Assembly (NCBI RefSeq): GCF_024213375.1
Contig: NZ_JANAVJ010000004.1
Location: 124,001-188,000, forward strand
Source of the DNA: Paenibacillus sp. MZ04-78.2
GTDB lineage: Bacteria > Bacillota > Bacilli > Paenibacillales > NBRC-103111
Reading direction: 5' to 3'
Length of the DNA: 64,000 nucleotides
A program made the position numbers and the translations under genes. Shown piece by piece: positions 25,779 to 34,607 of this stretch. The notes under the pieces were generated by a model. The model did not search any database. It was not told the DNA's origin and saw only the letters and a list, made by a program, of their open reading frames with translations. Positions within the stretch are counted from its first letter, which is position 1, and every line of letters starts with the position of its first letter.

Positions 25779-27002
25779 CTAAGCTTTGAAGTTCGTGTCC
25801 TCGGCCCGCGCTCCGATGGGCCTCGTGGCATGACTCAATAATCCGGCGGCCACAACGCCGATCAGCACAATAATTAAGGCGCGAAGCAAGCCGATGGAAT
25901 CGCCGACGACCCCCAGAATAGGCGGCCCGACAAGGGAGGCGGCATATCCGGCCGTCGAAACGGCGCCCACCCTCGCAGCGACCCCGCGCGGATCGTCTCC
26001 TGCGGCAGACAAGCCGACGGGAAATCCGAAAGCCGAGCCGAATCCCCACAGCACAACGCCGATGGCGGCAGCCGTGAAGCTTTGTCCCGTGATGACGATG
26101 AGCAGCCCGGCAATCGCGGATAACGCGGAAGCCCGCAGAACGGTGACTCGTCCGAATCGGTCGAGCAGCCTCCCGCCTGCGGCGCGGGCGATGGTCATGG
26201 CGGCCACGAACAAGCCGAAAGCAAACGAGCCCATCGCCGGAGAGACATGGTAGCCGTCCACGATGACCAGCGGAAGCCAGTCGTTCGCAGAGCCTTCCGC
26301 AAACGACATGCCCAAGACAACGATACCGATCAAAATCGTGCGCGGCTCTTTCCACACGGCCATACGCTCCCGCGCGGTCATGGGCGGTTCGCCCGAATCC
26401 GCAGCGCGTTCTTGCCCGGTTCCGGCAGGGACGAACCGGTATATATAGGCGGCACATAAAACCACGACGACCGCCGCGAGCGACAAATGTACAACGACGG
26501 ACAGTCCCGCCTGAATTGCTGCCGAGCCCGCAACGGCGCCCACAAGCGTGCCCAGGCTGTATGCGGCATGAAAGCCGGTCAGAAGCGACTTTTGAGCGGC
26601 GCGCTCGATCGCCGTCCCCTCGACATTCATCGCCACGTCGCATATTCCGTTCCCGAAGCCGAAGACGGCCAGTCCCAGGAACACCGTTATTCCGCCTGTA
26701 AGCCATATCCCGCTCATCGCCACGATGCCGAGTCCCGCCGCGCTGACCACAAGGCCGGTCATCATGACAAATCGCCCTCCGCGGCTTGCAATAAGATGAC
26801 TTGCGCTGAGCAAGCCGATGATGGAGCCGACGGCCAAGCCGAAAATAATCCATCCCATCTCAGCGATGGTGGCGCCTAGCGTATCCCGGATGGCCGGAGT
26901 ACGCGAAACCCATGTGGCCATCGCAAAGCCGGGCAGCGCAAAAATGATATAGATGGCCATGCGCCATTGTTGAATTTGGCGGCTGCTTAGTGAATGTTTC
27001 AT
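25779..27002 (-). CDS. MFS transporter
   Basis: 407 residues with twelve hydrophobic spans. The loop 2-3 motif appears as ASHLIASRGGRFVMM, and the equivalent second-half motif as GGRLLDRFGRVTVLR. Overall like the YbjJ/fucose-permease-like MFS group, substrate unknown. ATG at 27002 follows AAAGGGGAATT; the in-frame ATG at 27020 overlaps that site. It follows the ROK-type regulator by 31 bases on the same strand, so regulator and transporter probably share a transcript; a sugar or sugar derivative is the likely cargo (inference). Confidence 0.85.
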   Translation of the reverse strand: MKHSLSSRQIQQWRMAIYIIFALPGFAMATWVSRTPAIRDTLGATIAEMGWIIFGLAVGSIIGLLSASHLIASRGGRFVMMTGLVVSAAGLGIVAMSGIWLTGGITVFLGLAVFGFGNGICDVAMNVEGTAIERAAQKSLLTGFHAAYSLGTLVGAVAGSAAIQAGLSVVVHLSLAAVVVVLCAAYIYRFVPAGTGQERAADSGEPPMTARERMAVWKEPRTILIGIVVLGMSFAEGSANDWLPLVIVDGYHVSPAMGSFAFGLFVAAMTIARAAGGRLLDRFGRVTVLRASALSAIAGLLIVITGQSFTAAAIGVVLWGFGSAFGFPVGLSAAGDDPRGVAARVGAVSTAGYAASLVGPPILGVVGDSIGLLRALIIVLIGVVAAGLLSHATRPIGARAEDTNFKA

Positions 27003-27033
27003 GCCAATTCCCCTTTTCAAACTGGCCGTGCAA

Positions 27034-28065
27034 TCAATCGATTCCGGTACCCAGCATTGTTTTTATCGTGAGTTGATTTAGCCCGTGGAAATAATCTTCC
27101 TCCCAATCCCGGACGATCAGGGACGGCAGGTTGTCTGCCGGAACATAGGAGGCGCTTCCTTGCCGGACATCGGTCATATCGTGTTCGGTCATATCCGTAC
27201 TGCAAAAAATGACGGTATGCGGATTCAGGGTGGCCGTAAACACGGCGACCAATCGGCTCATCGCGTCGATCAGCCTCAAGCGACTTTCCGTGCCGTTCTG
27301 TGCGGAAGCGCGGTCTTGTACCGCTTGTAAAAAATTCCGCGAATCGTAAAGCGGCAAAAAAGAAACCTCGCCCGAAAAAAAGCTGCTCCCTCTTACCACG
27401 TCGCCGTTCACCATAATCCCCGCGCCCGGACCGTTCTGCCCCAGATACAGGTATACAAGAGAGCGGTCATGCTCGTCTCCCGAACGATCATGATAGCCAA
27501 GAACAGTGGCATTCATATCATTTTCCACTTGAACCCGGAGTGAAAAGCGTTCCTGATAAAAAGCTTTGAAATCGAAGTTCTGGAACTTATCGTAATCGAG
27601 AATAAAGAAGACGCGACCGTTATTTACCGCCCCCGGCACGCCCAAGGTCAGAGCGCGCAAATGAGGATATCGCTTTACGAAGGTTCCGATCTGTTCGGTC
27701 AACCGCTCGGGTCCATCGTGCAACACGCCGGGAAGCTTCTCCCGCCCGATCACCTCGCCCACATAATTAAGGAGCGCATAGGAGGAATAATCCTTTTCGA
27801 GCCCTACGGCGAGCCCCGCCATATGATCGGGATTTAACCGGTATTGCTTCGGACGCCGGCCTCCGCTGGATACTCCTAACCCCGTTAACACAACCTCGCC
27901 TTGGTCGTTCATTTCATCCAGCGTTTTGCTAATCGTCGGAAAGCTGATGCCCGTTTTCTGCGCAAGCTCGGCCTTGGTCGATACCGAATCGCGATACAGC
28001 GCCGCGCGAATTTGCTGACGAATCATTTCACCCATCATTTTGGGCTGAACGAAAGGAAGCTTCAT
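27034..28065 (-). CDS. ROK-type repressor, degenerate zinc site
   Basis: 343 residues. Winged HTH at ~12-70 (STKAELAQKTGISFPTISKTLDEM), then a ROK-fold sensor domain with GVPGAVNNGRV and YLGQNGPGAGIMVNGDVVRG. The usual ROK zinc motif CxCGxxGCxE is missing: the region after FSGEVSFLPLYDSRNF has no cysteines. The DxGxT phosphate loop is also lost, so it is a sensor, not a kinase. ATG at 28065 follows GGTGGTG; a TTG 15 bases upstream is an alternative. Likely regulates the MFS gene downstream. Not the same as the canonical XylR at 60.5 kb. Confidence 0.75.
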   Translation of the reverse strand: MKLPFVQPKMMGEMIRQQIRAALYRDSVSTKAELAQKTGISFPTISKTLDEMNDQGEVVLTGLGVSSGGRRPKQYRLNPDHMAGLAVGLEKDYSSYALLNYVGEVIGREKLPGVLHDGPERLTEQIGTFVKRYPHLRALTLGVPGAVNNGRVFFILDYDKFQNFDFKAFYQERFSLRVQVENDMNATVLGYHDRSGDEHDRSLVYLYLGQNGPGAGIMVNGDVVRGSSFFSGEVSFLPLYDSRNFLQAVQDRASAQNGTESRLRLIDAMSRLVAVFTATLNPHTVIFCSTDMTEHDMTDVRQGSASYVPADNLPSLIVRDWEEDYFHGLNQLTIKTMLGTGID

Positions 28066-28200
28066 GGCATTCACCACCAACTTATTAAAGTTCTTTAATT
28101 ACTTTCCGAGTGTATCACAGATTTATCCGGGACACAACGAATGAATTCCATGAAATGCTAAACGACCACCGGTATCAAAAATATCGGGAAACGATCAACC

Positions 28201-28246
28201 AAAAAAAAGCTTCCCGCGAGCCGCTTTCGGCGGTTCACAGGAAGCT
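28201..28246 (-). terminator. Terminator of the hydrolase-ABC operon
   Basis: On the minus strand AGCTTCC...GGGAAGCT with an inner CCGCCGAAAGCGG hairpin, followed by eight T. Ends the operon that starts at 32549. Confidence 0.85.
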
Positions 28247-28313
28247 CTGTTATCTTCCAGCCAGCGGACCATCGCCGTCTCGCCCCCGGCCATGATGCCT
28301 TTCTCGTCCCGTC

Positions 28314-29138
28314 TTACTTGACCGCGCCCGCCGTCATGCCGTCCATGAACTGCCTGGAGGAGACGGCGAACAGCACGATCATCGGCAGCGACGACAAGGT
28401 CAGGCCCGCGAACAGCACGCTCCAATCGGTGGAGTATTCGCTGAACAACGTCAGCATGCCGACGGGAATCGTCTTTTTCACTTCGTCCTGGATGAAGATC
28501 AGCGGGAAGAAGAAATCGTTCCACACCGTGATGAAATTCATGATCATGACCGTACCGAGCGCCGGTCTCATCAAGGGCGCCACGATGCTCAGCAGCAGGC
28601 GAAGATCGGAGCAGCCGTCGATCCGCCCCGCCTCCTCCAGTTCCTTCGGCAGCGTCCGGAAAAATCCGGTCAAAATCAGGACCGACATCGGGATGCCGAT
28701 AGCCGTATACATCAGAATCAGCGAAGTAACTGTGTTCATCAGCCCCAAATTTTTCATCAGCATAAACAGCGGGACGATGCCGAGCTTGACCGGAATCATC
28801 ATGCCGAGCAGGAAGAAGAAGAACAGCGCCGGATTCCAGCGGAACGGGTATCTGGCAATATAGAACGATGCCAGCGACCCGGACAGCAGGATCAGGGTGA
28901 CGGATACGACGCTGACCGTCAGGCTGTTCCAGAAATAATCGAAGTAAGGCAGCTGGTCCAGCAGCTTCTTATAGGCAGTCATGCTCCAAGCCTTCGGCAG
29001 CCCGATCGGATTTTTGAAAATGTCGATGTTCGTCTTGAACGAAGACAGGAGCATCAGAACGATCGGATAGAGGCTGAGGAGCGCGAACAGACTGGCGATA
29101 ACATAATGCGATGCGCGTAAGACCGGGTTCGTTTTCAC
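28314..29138 (-). CDS. Sugar ABC transporter permease, MalG type
   Basis: 274 residues, six spans, with the EAA loop seen as EELEEAGRIDGCSDLRLLLSIVAP region near residues 170-195. GTG start at 29138, ten bases after AAAGGGGG. It pairs with the MalF-type permease 18 bases upstream. No ATPase gene in the operon: such CUT1 importers in Bacillus use a shared ATPase (MsmX) encoded elsewhere. Confidence 0.92.
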   Translation of the reverse strand: MKTNPVLRASHYVIASLFALLSLYPIVLMLLSSFKTNIDIFKNPIGLPKAWSMTAYKKLLDQLPYFDYFWNSLTVSVVSVTLILLSGSLASFYIARYPFRWNPALFFFFLLGMMIPVKLGIVPLFMLMKNLGLMNTVTSLILMYTAIGIPMSVLILTGFFRTLPKELEEAGRIDGCSDLRLLLSIVAPLMRPALGTVMIMNFITVWNDFFFPLIFIQDEVKKTIPVGMLTLFSEYSTDWSVLFAGLTLSSLPMIVLFAVSSRQFMDGMTAGAVK

Positions 29139-29156
29139 GGAGCGGCTACCCCCTTT

Positions 29157-30113
29157 CTAATACTCCATGTCCCGCTTGCGAGCATAGGCCATAAACAATG
29201 CGGACAGTGTAGCGATGATCAAGAACAGCACGACCGCCAGCGCCGAGCCCAGACCGACCGCCACGCCGTCGCCCGACGATCCGCCGAAGGCCGTGCGGTA
29301 AAAGAAAACGGCCAGCGTATCCGTCGAATGGTACGGCTCCCCTTGCGAGCCCTGCATCGCATATACAAGCTCGAACGCTTCGAACGCGTGGATGAACGTA
29401 AATACGGTAAGGATGACAATGGACTGCGTCATCATAGGCAGAATGATCGAGCGAATCAAGCGGAAGCCCTGCACCCCGTCCAGCCTCGCCGCCTCAATCA
29501 CCTCTTGGGAGATCGACTGCAAGCCTGCAAGCAAAATCAGCACCGCGAAGCCGACGCCGAACCAGCTGTTCGCGAGAATGATCGCCGTCAGAGCCGTGTC
29601 CGGTTCGCCCAGCCACGGCCTCGCCCATTCGGCGAGACCGACGTTCTTGAGCGCGAAGTTTACGACGCCGGAATTCGGGTTCAGCATCAGCTTCCACAGG
29701 AAGCCGACGACGATGACCGACAGCAGCCGCGGCACGAAATAGGCCATTTTGAACAGCTCCGCGCCCTTTATTTTCGTGTAAATAATGTACGCCAGGATGA
29801 AAGCGATTCCATTTTGCACGATCATTTCCAATATAAAATAGTAGACGTTATGCCCGAACGCGTTCCAGAACAGCCCGTTGAACGGCTCCGTCGTAAACAG
29901 CTTGACGAAATTGTCGATGCCGACAAAAGCGCCCTTCTGAAGCCCCTTCCAGTCGAACAAGCTGTAGCTGAAAGCCGCTACGATCGGATACACGACAAAC
30001 AGCGTGTAGACGGCGAGGGCGGGAACCGGGAACAAGTGGATAATCCCTCGTTTCCAGTTCAAACCCGGCTGCCGTTTGCTCGTGCGGTTCCATACCGCCG
30101 CTTCTCGATTCAT
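29157..30113 (-). CDS. Sugar ABC transporter permease, MalF type
   Basis: 318 residues with six spans; EAA loop VIEAARLDGVQGFRLIRSI near 210. N-terminal 30 residues are polar and basic (MNREAAVWNRTSKRQ) before the first span. ATG at 30113 follows AAAGGGCGGGG. Works with the SBP encoded 41 bases upstream and the MalG partner downstream. Confidence 0.92.
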   Translation of the reverse strand: MNREAAVWNRTSKRQPGLNWKRGIIHLFPVPALAVYTLFVVYPIVAAFSYSLFDWKGLQKGAFVGIDNFVKLFTTEPFNGLFWNAFGHNVYYFILEMIVQNGIAFILAYIIYTKIKGAELFKMAYFVPRLLSVIVVGFLWKLMLNPNSGVVNFALKNVGLAEWARPWLGEPDTALTAIILANSWFGVGFAVLILLAGLQSISQEVIEAARLDGVQGFRLIRSIILPMMTQSIVILTVFTFIHAFEAFELVYAMQGSQGEPYHSTDTLAVFFYRTAFGGSSGDGVAVGLGSALAVVLFLIIATLSALFMAYARKRDMEY

Positions 30114-30154
30114 TGCGCCCCGCCCTTTCTATATAGTTTGTGTCGACCGGCGGT

Positions 30155-31471
30155 TTATTTGGCCGCAGGCTTGAACCAGGAATCGGCGCTCTTCTGCACG
30201 GTATCCGTCACTGTGTCCGGTTTTTCCTTGCCCAGAAACATTCCTTGAAGAGTCGTCTCCAGCGTAGCCTTGGTCGTCGGATTGCCTGAACTGAAATGCA
30301 CGACCATCGCGTACGGCGTGGAATTGGCGGCAGCGAGCTGAATCATTTTCGCGACGAGCGGGTCGGAGGATTCCACGCCCGGAATCGTGCTCGGCTTCTT
30401 CAGATCGTCGGCCACCATCTTGCCGAATTCCTTCGTCGTCATGAACTCGATAAATTTCAAAGCCGCCTGCTTGTTCTTAGACGCTGCGTTAACGGCAAAC
30501 GAGCCGTCCACCCAATTGGTCACGCTGGCCTTGCCGTCCGCTTTCACCGGAGGAACCGGGAACAGATCCAGATCGAGGTCCGGGTTCATCTTTTTCATCA
30601 CCGCAGTTTCCCAGTCGCCCATCACGATCATGCCCGCCTGCTCGGTGACGAACAGATTGCGCATGTCATCCATGCCGAGGCCCGTATAATTTTTCGGGAA
30701 ATATTTTGTCAAATCTTGAAGCATCGTGATCGAATCGGTGAACTCTTTGCTTTTGAAATTCGTTTTGCCTGTGAGCAGGCTGTTGACAAACCCGGTGCCG
30801 CCGTAAAATTGCGGGCCGAGCGCACCGTGCGTCAGGGACAAAATCCAGCCCTCCTTGGAGCCGAAGGCAAACGGCGCAATCTTGTTTTGTTTCAGCGTAT
30901 CGGCCGCCTTCATCAGCTCGTCCCACGTTTTCGGCTCGGACAGGTTAAACTTTTTGAACAGCGCTTTGTTATAAAAAATTTGCGTCGAGCTGTAGACCGT
31001 CGGCACGCCGTATACTTTGCCGTCCTTGCCGGTCGCGGCCATCTTCGCTTCCTTCGGAATCGCTTCGAGCCCCTTGACGCTGTCGAGCGGCTCCAAGTAG
31101 TTGGCGTCGGCGAGCGCGATGCCGGCCGCATACGGCCTGAGATGGATGATGTCGGGGCCGCTGCCGGTTTGCAGCGCCGTATTCAGCACCGTGTTGTATT
31201 CGGTATTCTTGGTCGGCTTGAATTCGATCTCGATGCCGGGATTCGTCTTGTTGAACGCTTTGATGATCTTCTCGTATACTTCCTTGTCTTCCGTCCGCCA
31301 GCTGCCCATCGTCAGCTTGACCTTCTGGCCTTCCGTCTTCTGTCCTCCGCCGCCGTTTGCCGCCGGCGCTTCCTTGGCCCCGTCCTTCGACGGGCTGCTG
31401 CAGCCCGCCGCGATCAGCGATATGGCCGCAACGAGCGCGATTGCCGATTTTATCGTCTTTGTCCCCTTCAT
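30155..31471 (-). CDS. Sugar ABC transporter substrate-binding lipoprotein
   Basis: 438 residues. Lipoprotein signal with lipobox LIAAGC (Cys24), then a Gly/Ala-rich linker and a CUT1-type binding fold (SBP_bac_1): INKTNPGIEIEFKP, GPDIIHLRPYAAG, VPTVYSSTQIFYNKALFKK, and MGDWETAVMKKMNP. Cargo is probably a sugar or muropeptide-like molecule, judged from the hydrolase that starts the operon. ATG follows GGGAGGGC. Confidence 0.9.
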   Translation of the reverse strand: MKGTKTIKSAIALVAAISLIAAGCSSPSKDGAKEAPAANGGGGQKTEGQKVKLTMGSWRTEDKEVYEKIIKAFNKTNPGIEIEFKPTKNTEYNTVLNTALQTGSGPDIIHLRPYAAGIALADANYLEPLDSVKGLEAIPKEAKMAATGKDGKVYGVPTVYSSTQIFYNKALFKKFNLSEPKTWDELMKAADTLKQNKIAPFAFGSKEGWILSLTHGALGPQFYGGTGFVNSLLTGKTNFKSKEFTDSITMLQDLTKYFPKNYTGLGMDDMRNLFVTEQAGMIVMGDWETAVMKKMNPDLDLDLFPVPPVKADGKASVTNWVDGSFAVNAASKNKQAALKFIEFMTTKEFGKMVADDLKKPSTIPGVESSDPLVAKMIQLAAANSTPYAMVVHFSSGNPTTKATLETTLQGMFLGKEKPDTVTDTVQKSADSWFKPAAK

Positions 31472-31499
31472 TCTAAGCCCTCCCTTGGATGATGATTCT

Positions 31500-32549
31500 C
31501 TATTTATCCCCGATGAGCGAGGTATAAACCGTCGTATGCAGAATCGGCCGCAGCTCCCGCATGATCGGACTTCGTCCGAAGTGCACCGCGTTGGTCAAAA
31601 AGACGACAATCAGCTCGTGAAACGGGTCGATCCACAGGCTCGTTCCGGTAAAGCCGGTATGTCCGAAGCTACCGTGCGGCCAAGACGCCCCACAAGCCGG
31701 TGCCCGCTCCTGACCATGCCATAGCTCCCAGCCGAGCGCCCGGCCTTGAACCGGATTGCGGAAGCAACCGTCGATCGTTTCCCTGCTTAGCAGTCCTCGG
31801 CCGTCCGGGTCAAGCCATGTCCGGGCGTACTTGCGCAGGTCGTCCGCCGTTGTGAACAGTCCCGCGCTGCCGCTGACGCCTCCGAGATGATAGCTCTTCT
31901 CGTCATGGACGACTCCATGCACATACCCCGTTCCGTCATCAAGCGGCTCCGTGGCGGCGATTCGTCCAAGCAGCTCGGGCCGCGGATTGAATGTCGAATC
32001 GGCCATCCCCAGCGGGTCGAACACATAACGGCGCGCGCACGATTCCAGCGATTGTCCGGATACGACGGCAGCGACTTCGCCGAGCAAAATCATCCCGAGG
32101 TCGCTGTACACCGCCTGCTTCCCAGGCTCCGCCACCAGCTCCTGCTTTAGCACGAGAGGAATGACATCCCGGCGCTCCGTCCGCTTGGCGTAAGGAAGCT
32201 CGGGAGAAAGCCCGGACGTATGCATCAGCAGGTGGCGCAGCGTCACGTTCGGATGGCGGAAGCCGGTAATATACGCTTGGACGGGATCGTCCAGCCGGAG
32301 CCTTCCCTGTTCCGCCAGCGCCAGAATAACCGGCAAGGTTACTGTGACTTTCGTTAACGAAGCGACGTCGAACATCGTGCGCTCGGTTATCCGGCACTCG
32401 GCGGCGCCGTCCGAATAGGACCCGTAAGCTTGGCTCCATCGAACGTCAGCCCCCAGCGAGATATCTACAACGGCTCCGGGAATCGCCTTTTCCCCCACCC
32501 AGCGCCGGATCAGTCGGTCTACCGCGTTCCATTTCTTTGGATCGGTCAT
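31500..32549 (-). CDS. Beta-lactamase-fold serine hydrolase
   Basis: 349 residues, no signal peptide, so intracellular. Catalytic SxxK is Ser64-Leu-Thr-Lys67 (DVASLTKV), YSDLG near residue 145 gives the YxN-like Tyr, and HTG appears as GHTGFTGTSLW near 300. Members of this class C family are peptidases, esterases or amidases. Bacillus AmiE (YbbE), an N-acetylmuramyl-L-alanine amidase of the murein recycling cluster, belongs to this broad group, so cleavage of an imported muropeptide is one possibility (inference). First gene of the operon, 28 bases before the SBP gene. Confidence 0.82.
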   Translation of the reverse strand: MTDPKKWNAVDRLIRRWVGEKAIPGAVVDISLGADVRWSQAYGSYSDGAAECRITERTMFDVASLTKVTVTLPVILALAEQGRLRLDDPVQAYITGFRHPNVTLRHLLMHTSGLSPELPYAKRTERRDVIPLVLKQELVAEPGKQAVYSDLGMILLGEVAAVVSGQSLESCARRYVFDPLGMADSTFNPRPELLGRIAATEPLDDGTGYVHGVVHDEKSYHLGGVSGSAGLFTTADDLRKYARTWLDPDGRGLLSRETIDGCFRNPVQGRALGWELWHGQERAPACGASWPHGSFGHTGFTGTSLWIDPFHELIVVFLTNAVHFGRSPIMRELRPILHTTVYTSLIGDK

Positions 32550-32587
32550 CTCTCCATCGCCACTCCTCTCTAAAGTCGACGTTATTT

Positions 32588-32601
32588 TGTAAACGCTATC
32601 A
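32588..32601. promoter_or_regulatory. cre box of the hydrolase-ABC operon
   Basis: TGTAAACGCTATCA fits TGWAANCGNTNWCA at every fixed position. It lies just downstream of the -10 box, where CcpA would block transcription; glucose repression of the operon is expected. Confidence 0.8.
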
Positions 32602-32617
32602 TTCGTTTTATATCCAT

Positions 32618-32645
32618 ATTATAAAATATAATTTCATTTTGTAAA
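32618..32645 (-). promoter_or_regulatory. Promoter of the hydrolase-ABC operon
   Basis: On the minus strand TTTACA (32640-32645), 16-base spacer, TATAAT (32618-32623), in an AT-rich stretch 70-95 bases before the hydrolase start. Confidence 0.75.
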
Positions 32646-32672
32646 TAGTGACATGAAATTTTACTCCTGCAT

Positions 32673-32700
32673 AAAAAAAGCCTTGCGCCTAAGCGCAAGG
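32673..32700 (-). terminator. Terminator after an oxygenase gene remnant
   Basis: CCTTGCGC-TTAG-GCGCAAGG followed by TTTTTTT on the minus strand, 8 bases after the stop codon of the remnant at 32708. Confidence 0.8.
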
Positions 32701-32707
32701 GATTCGA

Positions 32708-32812
32708 TCATTGGGCATCATGAAAAATAAGCCCCAGACTGTAGCGTGTGCCGGCTGTAATCGTACTTACGCCGTGACGGAGCGTCGTCCGGTACGTCCC
32801 GCGCGTGCCCTG
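32708..32812 (-). pseudogene. C-terminal remnant of a 2OG-Fe(II) oxygenase
   Basis: A 34-codon frame, closed upstream by stop codons, reads RGTYRTTLRHGVSTITAGTR and then YSLGLIFHDAQ-stop. The His in LRHGV and the Arg in GTRYSL match the third iron ligand and the 2-oxoglutarate-binding Arg of prolyl-hydroxylase-like oxygenases, and the ending IFHDA is common there. The rest of the gene is gone, but the terminator still follows. The DNA upstream (32820-33060) has no frame I can read; it holds a CGCTAA-AA-TTAGCG palindrome (32832-32845) and a 9-base inverted pair AGCGGAACG (32842) / CGTTCCGCT (32966). Confidence 0.7.
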
Positions 32813-33060
32813 TCATTAACAGCAAGGCACTCGCTAAAATTAGCGGAACGGAACCGCATCTAATTCAAAGCAATGGGCCCGGCTGTACAAAATAGCGAAC
32901 CTGTAGTGCGTAAATGCCCCCGAATCAGGAAAGATGATCATTTTTCGACATGATTAAGTCACCCACGTTCCGCTATTCACAGGAATGAGCGTCAAAGGCT
33001 TTATTAGCGCACTGCGGTTCCTTTATGTTCAATCCGCCTCCGATCCCCGCATCTTCCCCC

Positions 33061-33111
33061 AAAAAAAAGAGACCGCCCCTCGGCAAAACGTCTGCCTCTG
33101 GAACGATCTCT
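33061..33111 (-). terminator. Terminator of the peptide-utilisation operon
   Basis: On the minus strand AGAGATCG...CGGTCTCT (one G-U pair) with an inner GGCAGACG/ TGCCGAGG-type interaction, followed by eight T. Located 27 bases after the M17 peptidase stop. Confidence 0.75.
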
Positions 33112-33137
33112 CATATCATTACCCCATTCAACTCGCC

Positions 33138-34607
33138 TCAAGCCTCGTCGCCCGCGCCCAGCCGGTTCGCCTCTGCCCGGCTCACCGCAAAATCGGCCAG
33201 CAACCGCGCACCGTAGCCGGTCGCGCCAGCCGAGTAATAACCGCGTGCAGCCTTAGCTTGCACGGTGTTCGCCATGTCGATGTGCACCCAGCGCATCGAC
33301 TCGGCCACGAAGCGGCGCAGGAACAGCGCCGCTACAATGGCTCCGCCGTACGAAATCGGCGGAATGTTGTTCATGTCGGCGTAATCGCTGCGCAGCAGTT
33401 CCTCGTAGTCGTCAACCAGCGGCATCGGCCACAGCCGGTCACCGCAATGCTCGCCGATGCCCGCCAGCGTCTCGACCAGCTTGCGGTCGCCCCACGCCCC
33501 GGCGACGCTCAGTCCGAGCGCTTCGCCGACGTTGCCCGTCAGCGTCGCGATGTCGATCACTTCCCGTGCGCCAAGACGCCCGGCGTGCAGCAGCGCATCG
33601 GCCAGCACGAGGCGGCCTTCCGCGTCGGTGTTGCCGACCTGCACGGAAAGGCCGTTCGGGTACGTGACTAACGTGGACGGGACGAATGCCTCCGCATCGG
33701 GCATATTGTCCGCGACCGCAATCAGCGCGACGATGTTCGCCCGCAGCTCCGAGCGGCTGATTATATCCATCGCTCCAAGCACGGCGCAGGAGCCGCCCAT
33801 ATCGAACCGCGCGTCGCTGATATCCCGTCCGGACTTGACGTTCATGCCGCCCATATCAAACGTGATGCCTTTGCCCACGAGCGCCAGCAGCGGCTGCGAA
33901 GGATCGGTGCAGAACGTCAGTTCGATGAGCGCAGGCTTGTACCGACTTCCCTGCGCGACGGTCAATAGTCCGTTCATGCCCAGGTCCGCGAGCTCCTGCT
34001 CCCCATAGACGCGAACGTTCACCGGCCGCTCCGCAAACCGCTCCCGAACCATCTCAACGAGCGATTCCGGATGCAGCACGTTCGGAGGCTCGTTGCACAG
34101 GTCGCGCGCAAACATGGCCCCTTCCGCGCGAATGGCCGACTGCTTCAGCGCTTCCTCATAGGAAGCTTCCCCGGCCCCGGCGCATACAAGGTGCAGACGT
34201 TCCACCGTACGGGCTTCCTTGCGGGACTTGTATTTGTCGAACGCATACGAGCCGAGCAGCCAGCCCTCCGTCCAGGCCCGCACCGCTTCTTCCTCGGAAA
34301 GCGCGCCGTTCATCGCCCGGACGAACGATTCCAGCATGACGTTCACGGTCGCGAAGCCTTCCTTATGAACCGCTCTGGCCGCGTTCCCAGCCGCCTCGCG
34401 CAGCCGTTCGGCGTCGATTCGCGCTTCCGCCCCGAGTCCGAGGATCAGCACATGCGCCTCTTCGCCGCGGCCGTAAAACCAAGTGACCGCGCCGCGGGCT
34501 TGCATCGCCGGCCGCAGCTCCAGCTGCGGAACCGGCTGCCCGGCGTGCTCCGGGCACAGATAAACCGTGACATCCGCCGTTTGAACGAATCCTGTCGTGA
34601 TCTTCAT
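33138..34607 (-). CDS. M17-family leucyl aminopeptidase
   Basis: 489 residues from ATG 34607, which overlaps the oppF stop by 4 bases (ATGA), with GGGGAGAGC as ribosome site. The two-metal active site is visible: Lys and Asp in VGKGITFDMGG, Asp in ARFDMGGSCAV, Asp and Glu in NTDAEGRLVLADAL. It releases N-terminal residues from peptides in the cytoplasm. It ends an operon of asparaginase and an oligopeptide importer, so imported peptides are its likely substrate. Confidence 0.93.
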   Translation of the reverse strand: MKITTGFVQTADVTVYLCPEHAGQPVPQLELRPAMQARGAVTWFYGRGEEAHVLILGLGAEARIDAERLREAAGNAARAVHKEGFATVNVMLESFVRAMNGALSEEEAVRAWTEGWLLGSYAFDKYKSRKEARTVERLHLVCAGAGEASYEEALKQSAIRAEGAMFARDLCNEPPNVLHPESLVEMVRERFAERPVNVRVYGEQELADLGMNGLLTVAQGSRYKPALIELTFCTDPSQPLLALVGKGITFDMGGMNVKSGRDISDARFDMGGSCAVLGAMDIISRSELRANIVALIAVADNMPDAEAFVPSTLVTYPNGLSVQVGNTDAEGRLVLADALLHAGRLGAREVIDIATLTGNVGEALGLSVAGAWGDRKLVETLAGIGEHCGDRLWPMPLVDDYEELLRSDYADMNNIPPISYGGAIVAALFLRRFVAESMRWVHIDMANTVQAKAARGYYSAGATGYGARLLADFAVSRAEANRLGAGDEA

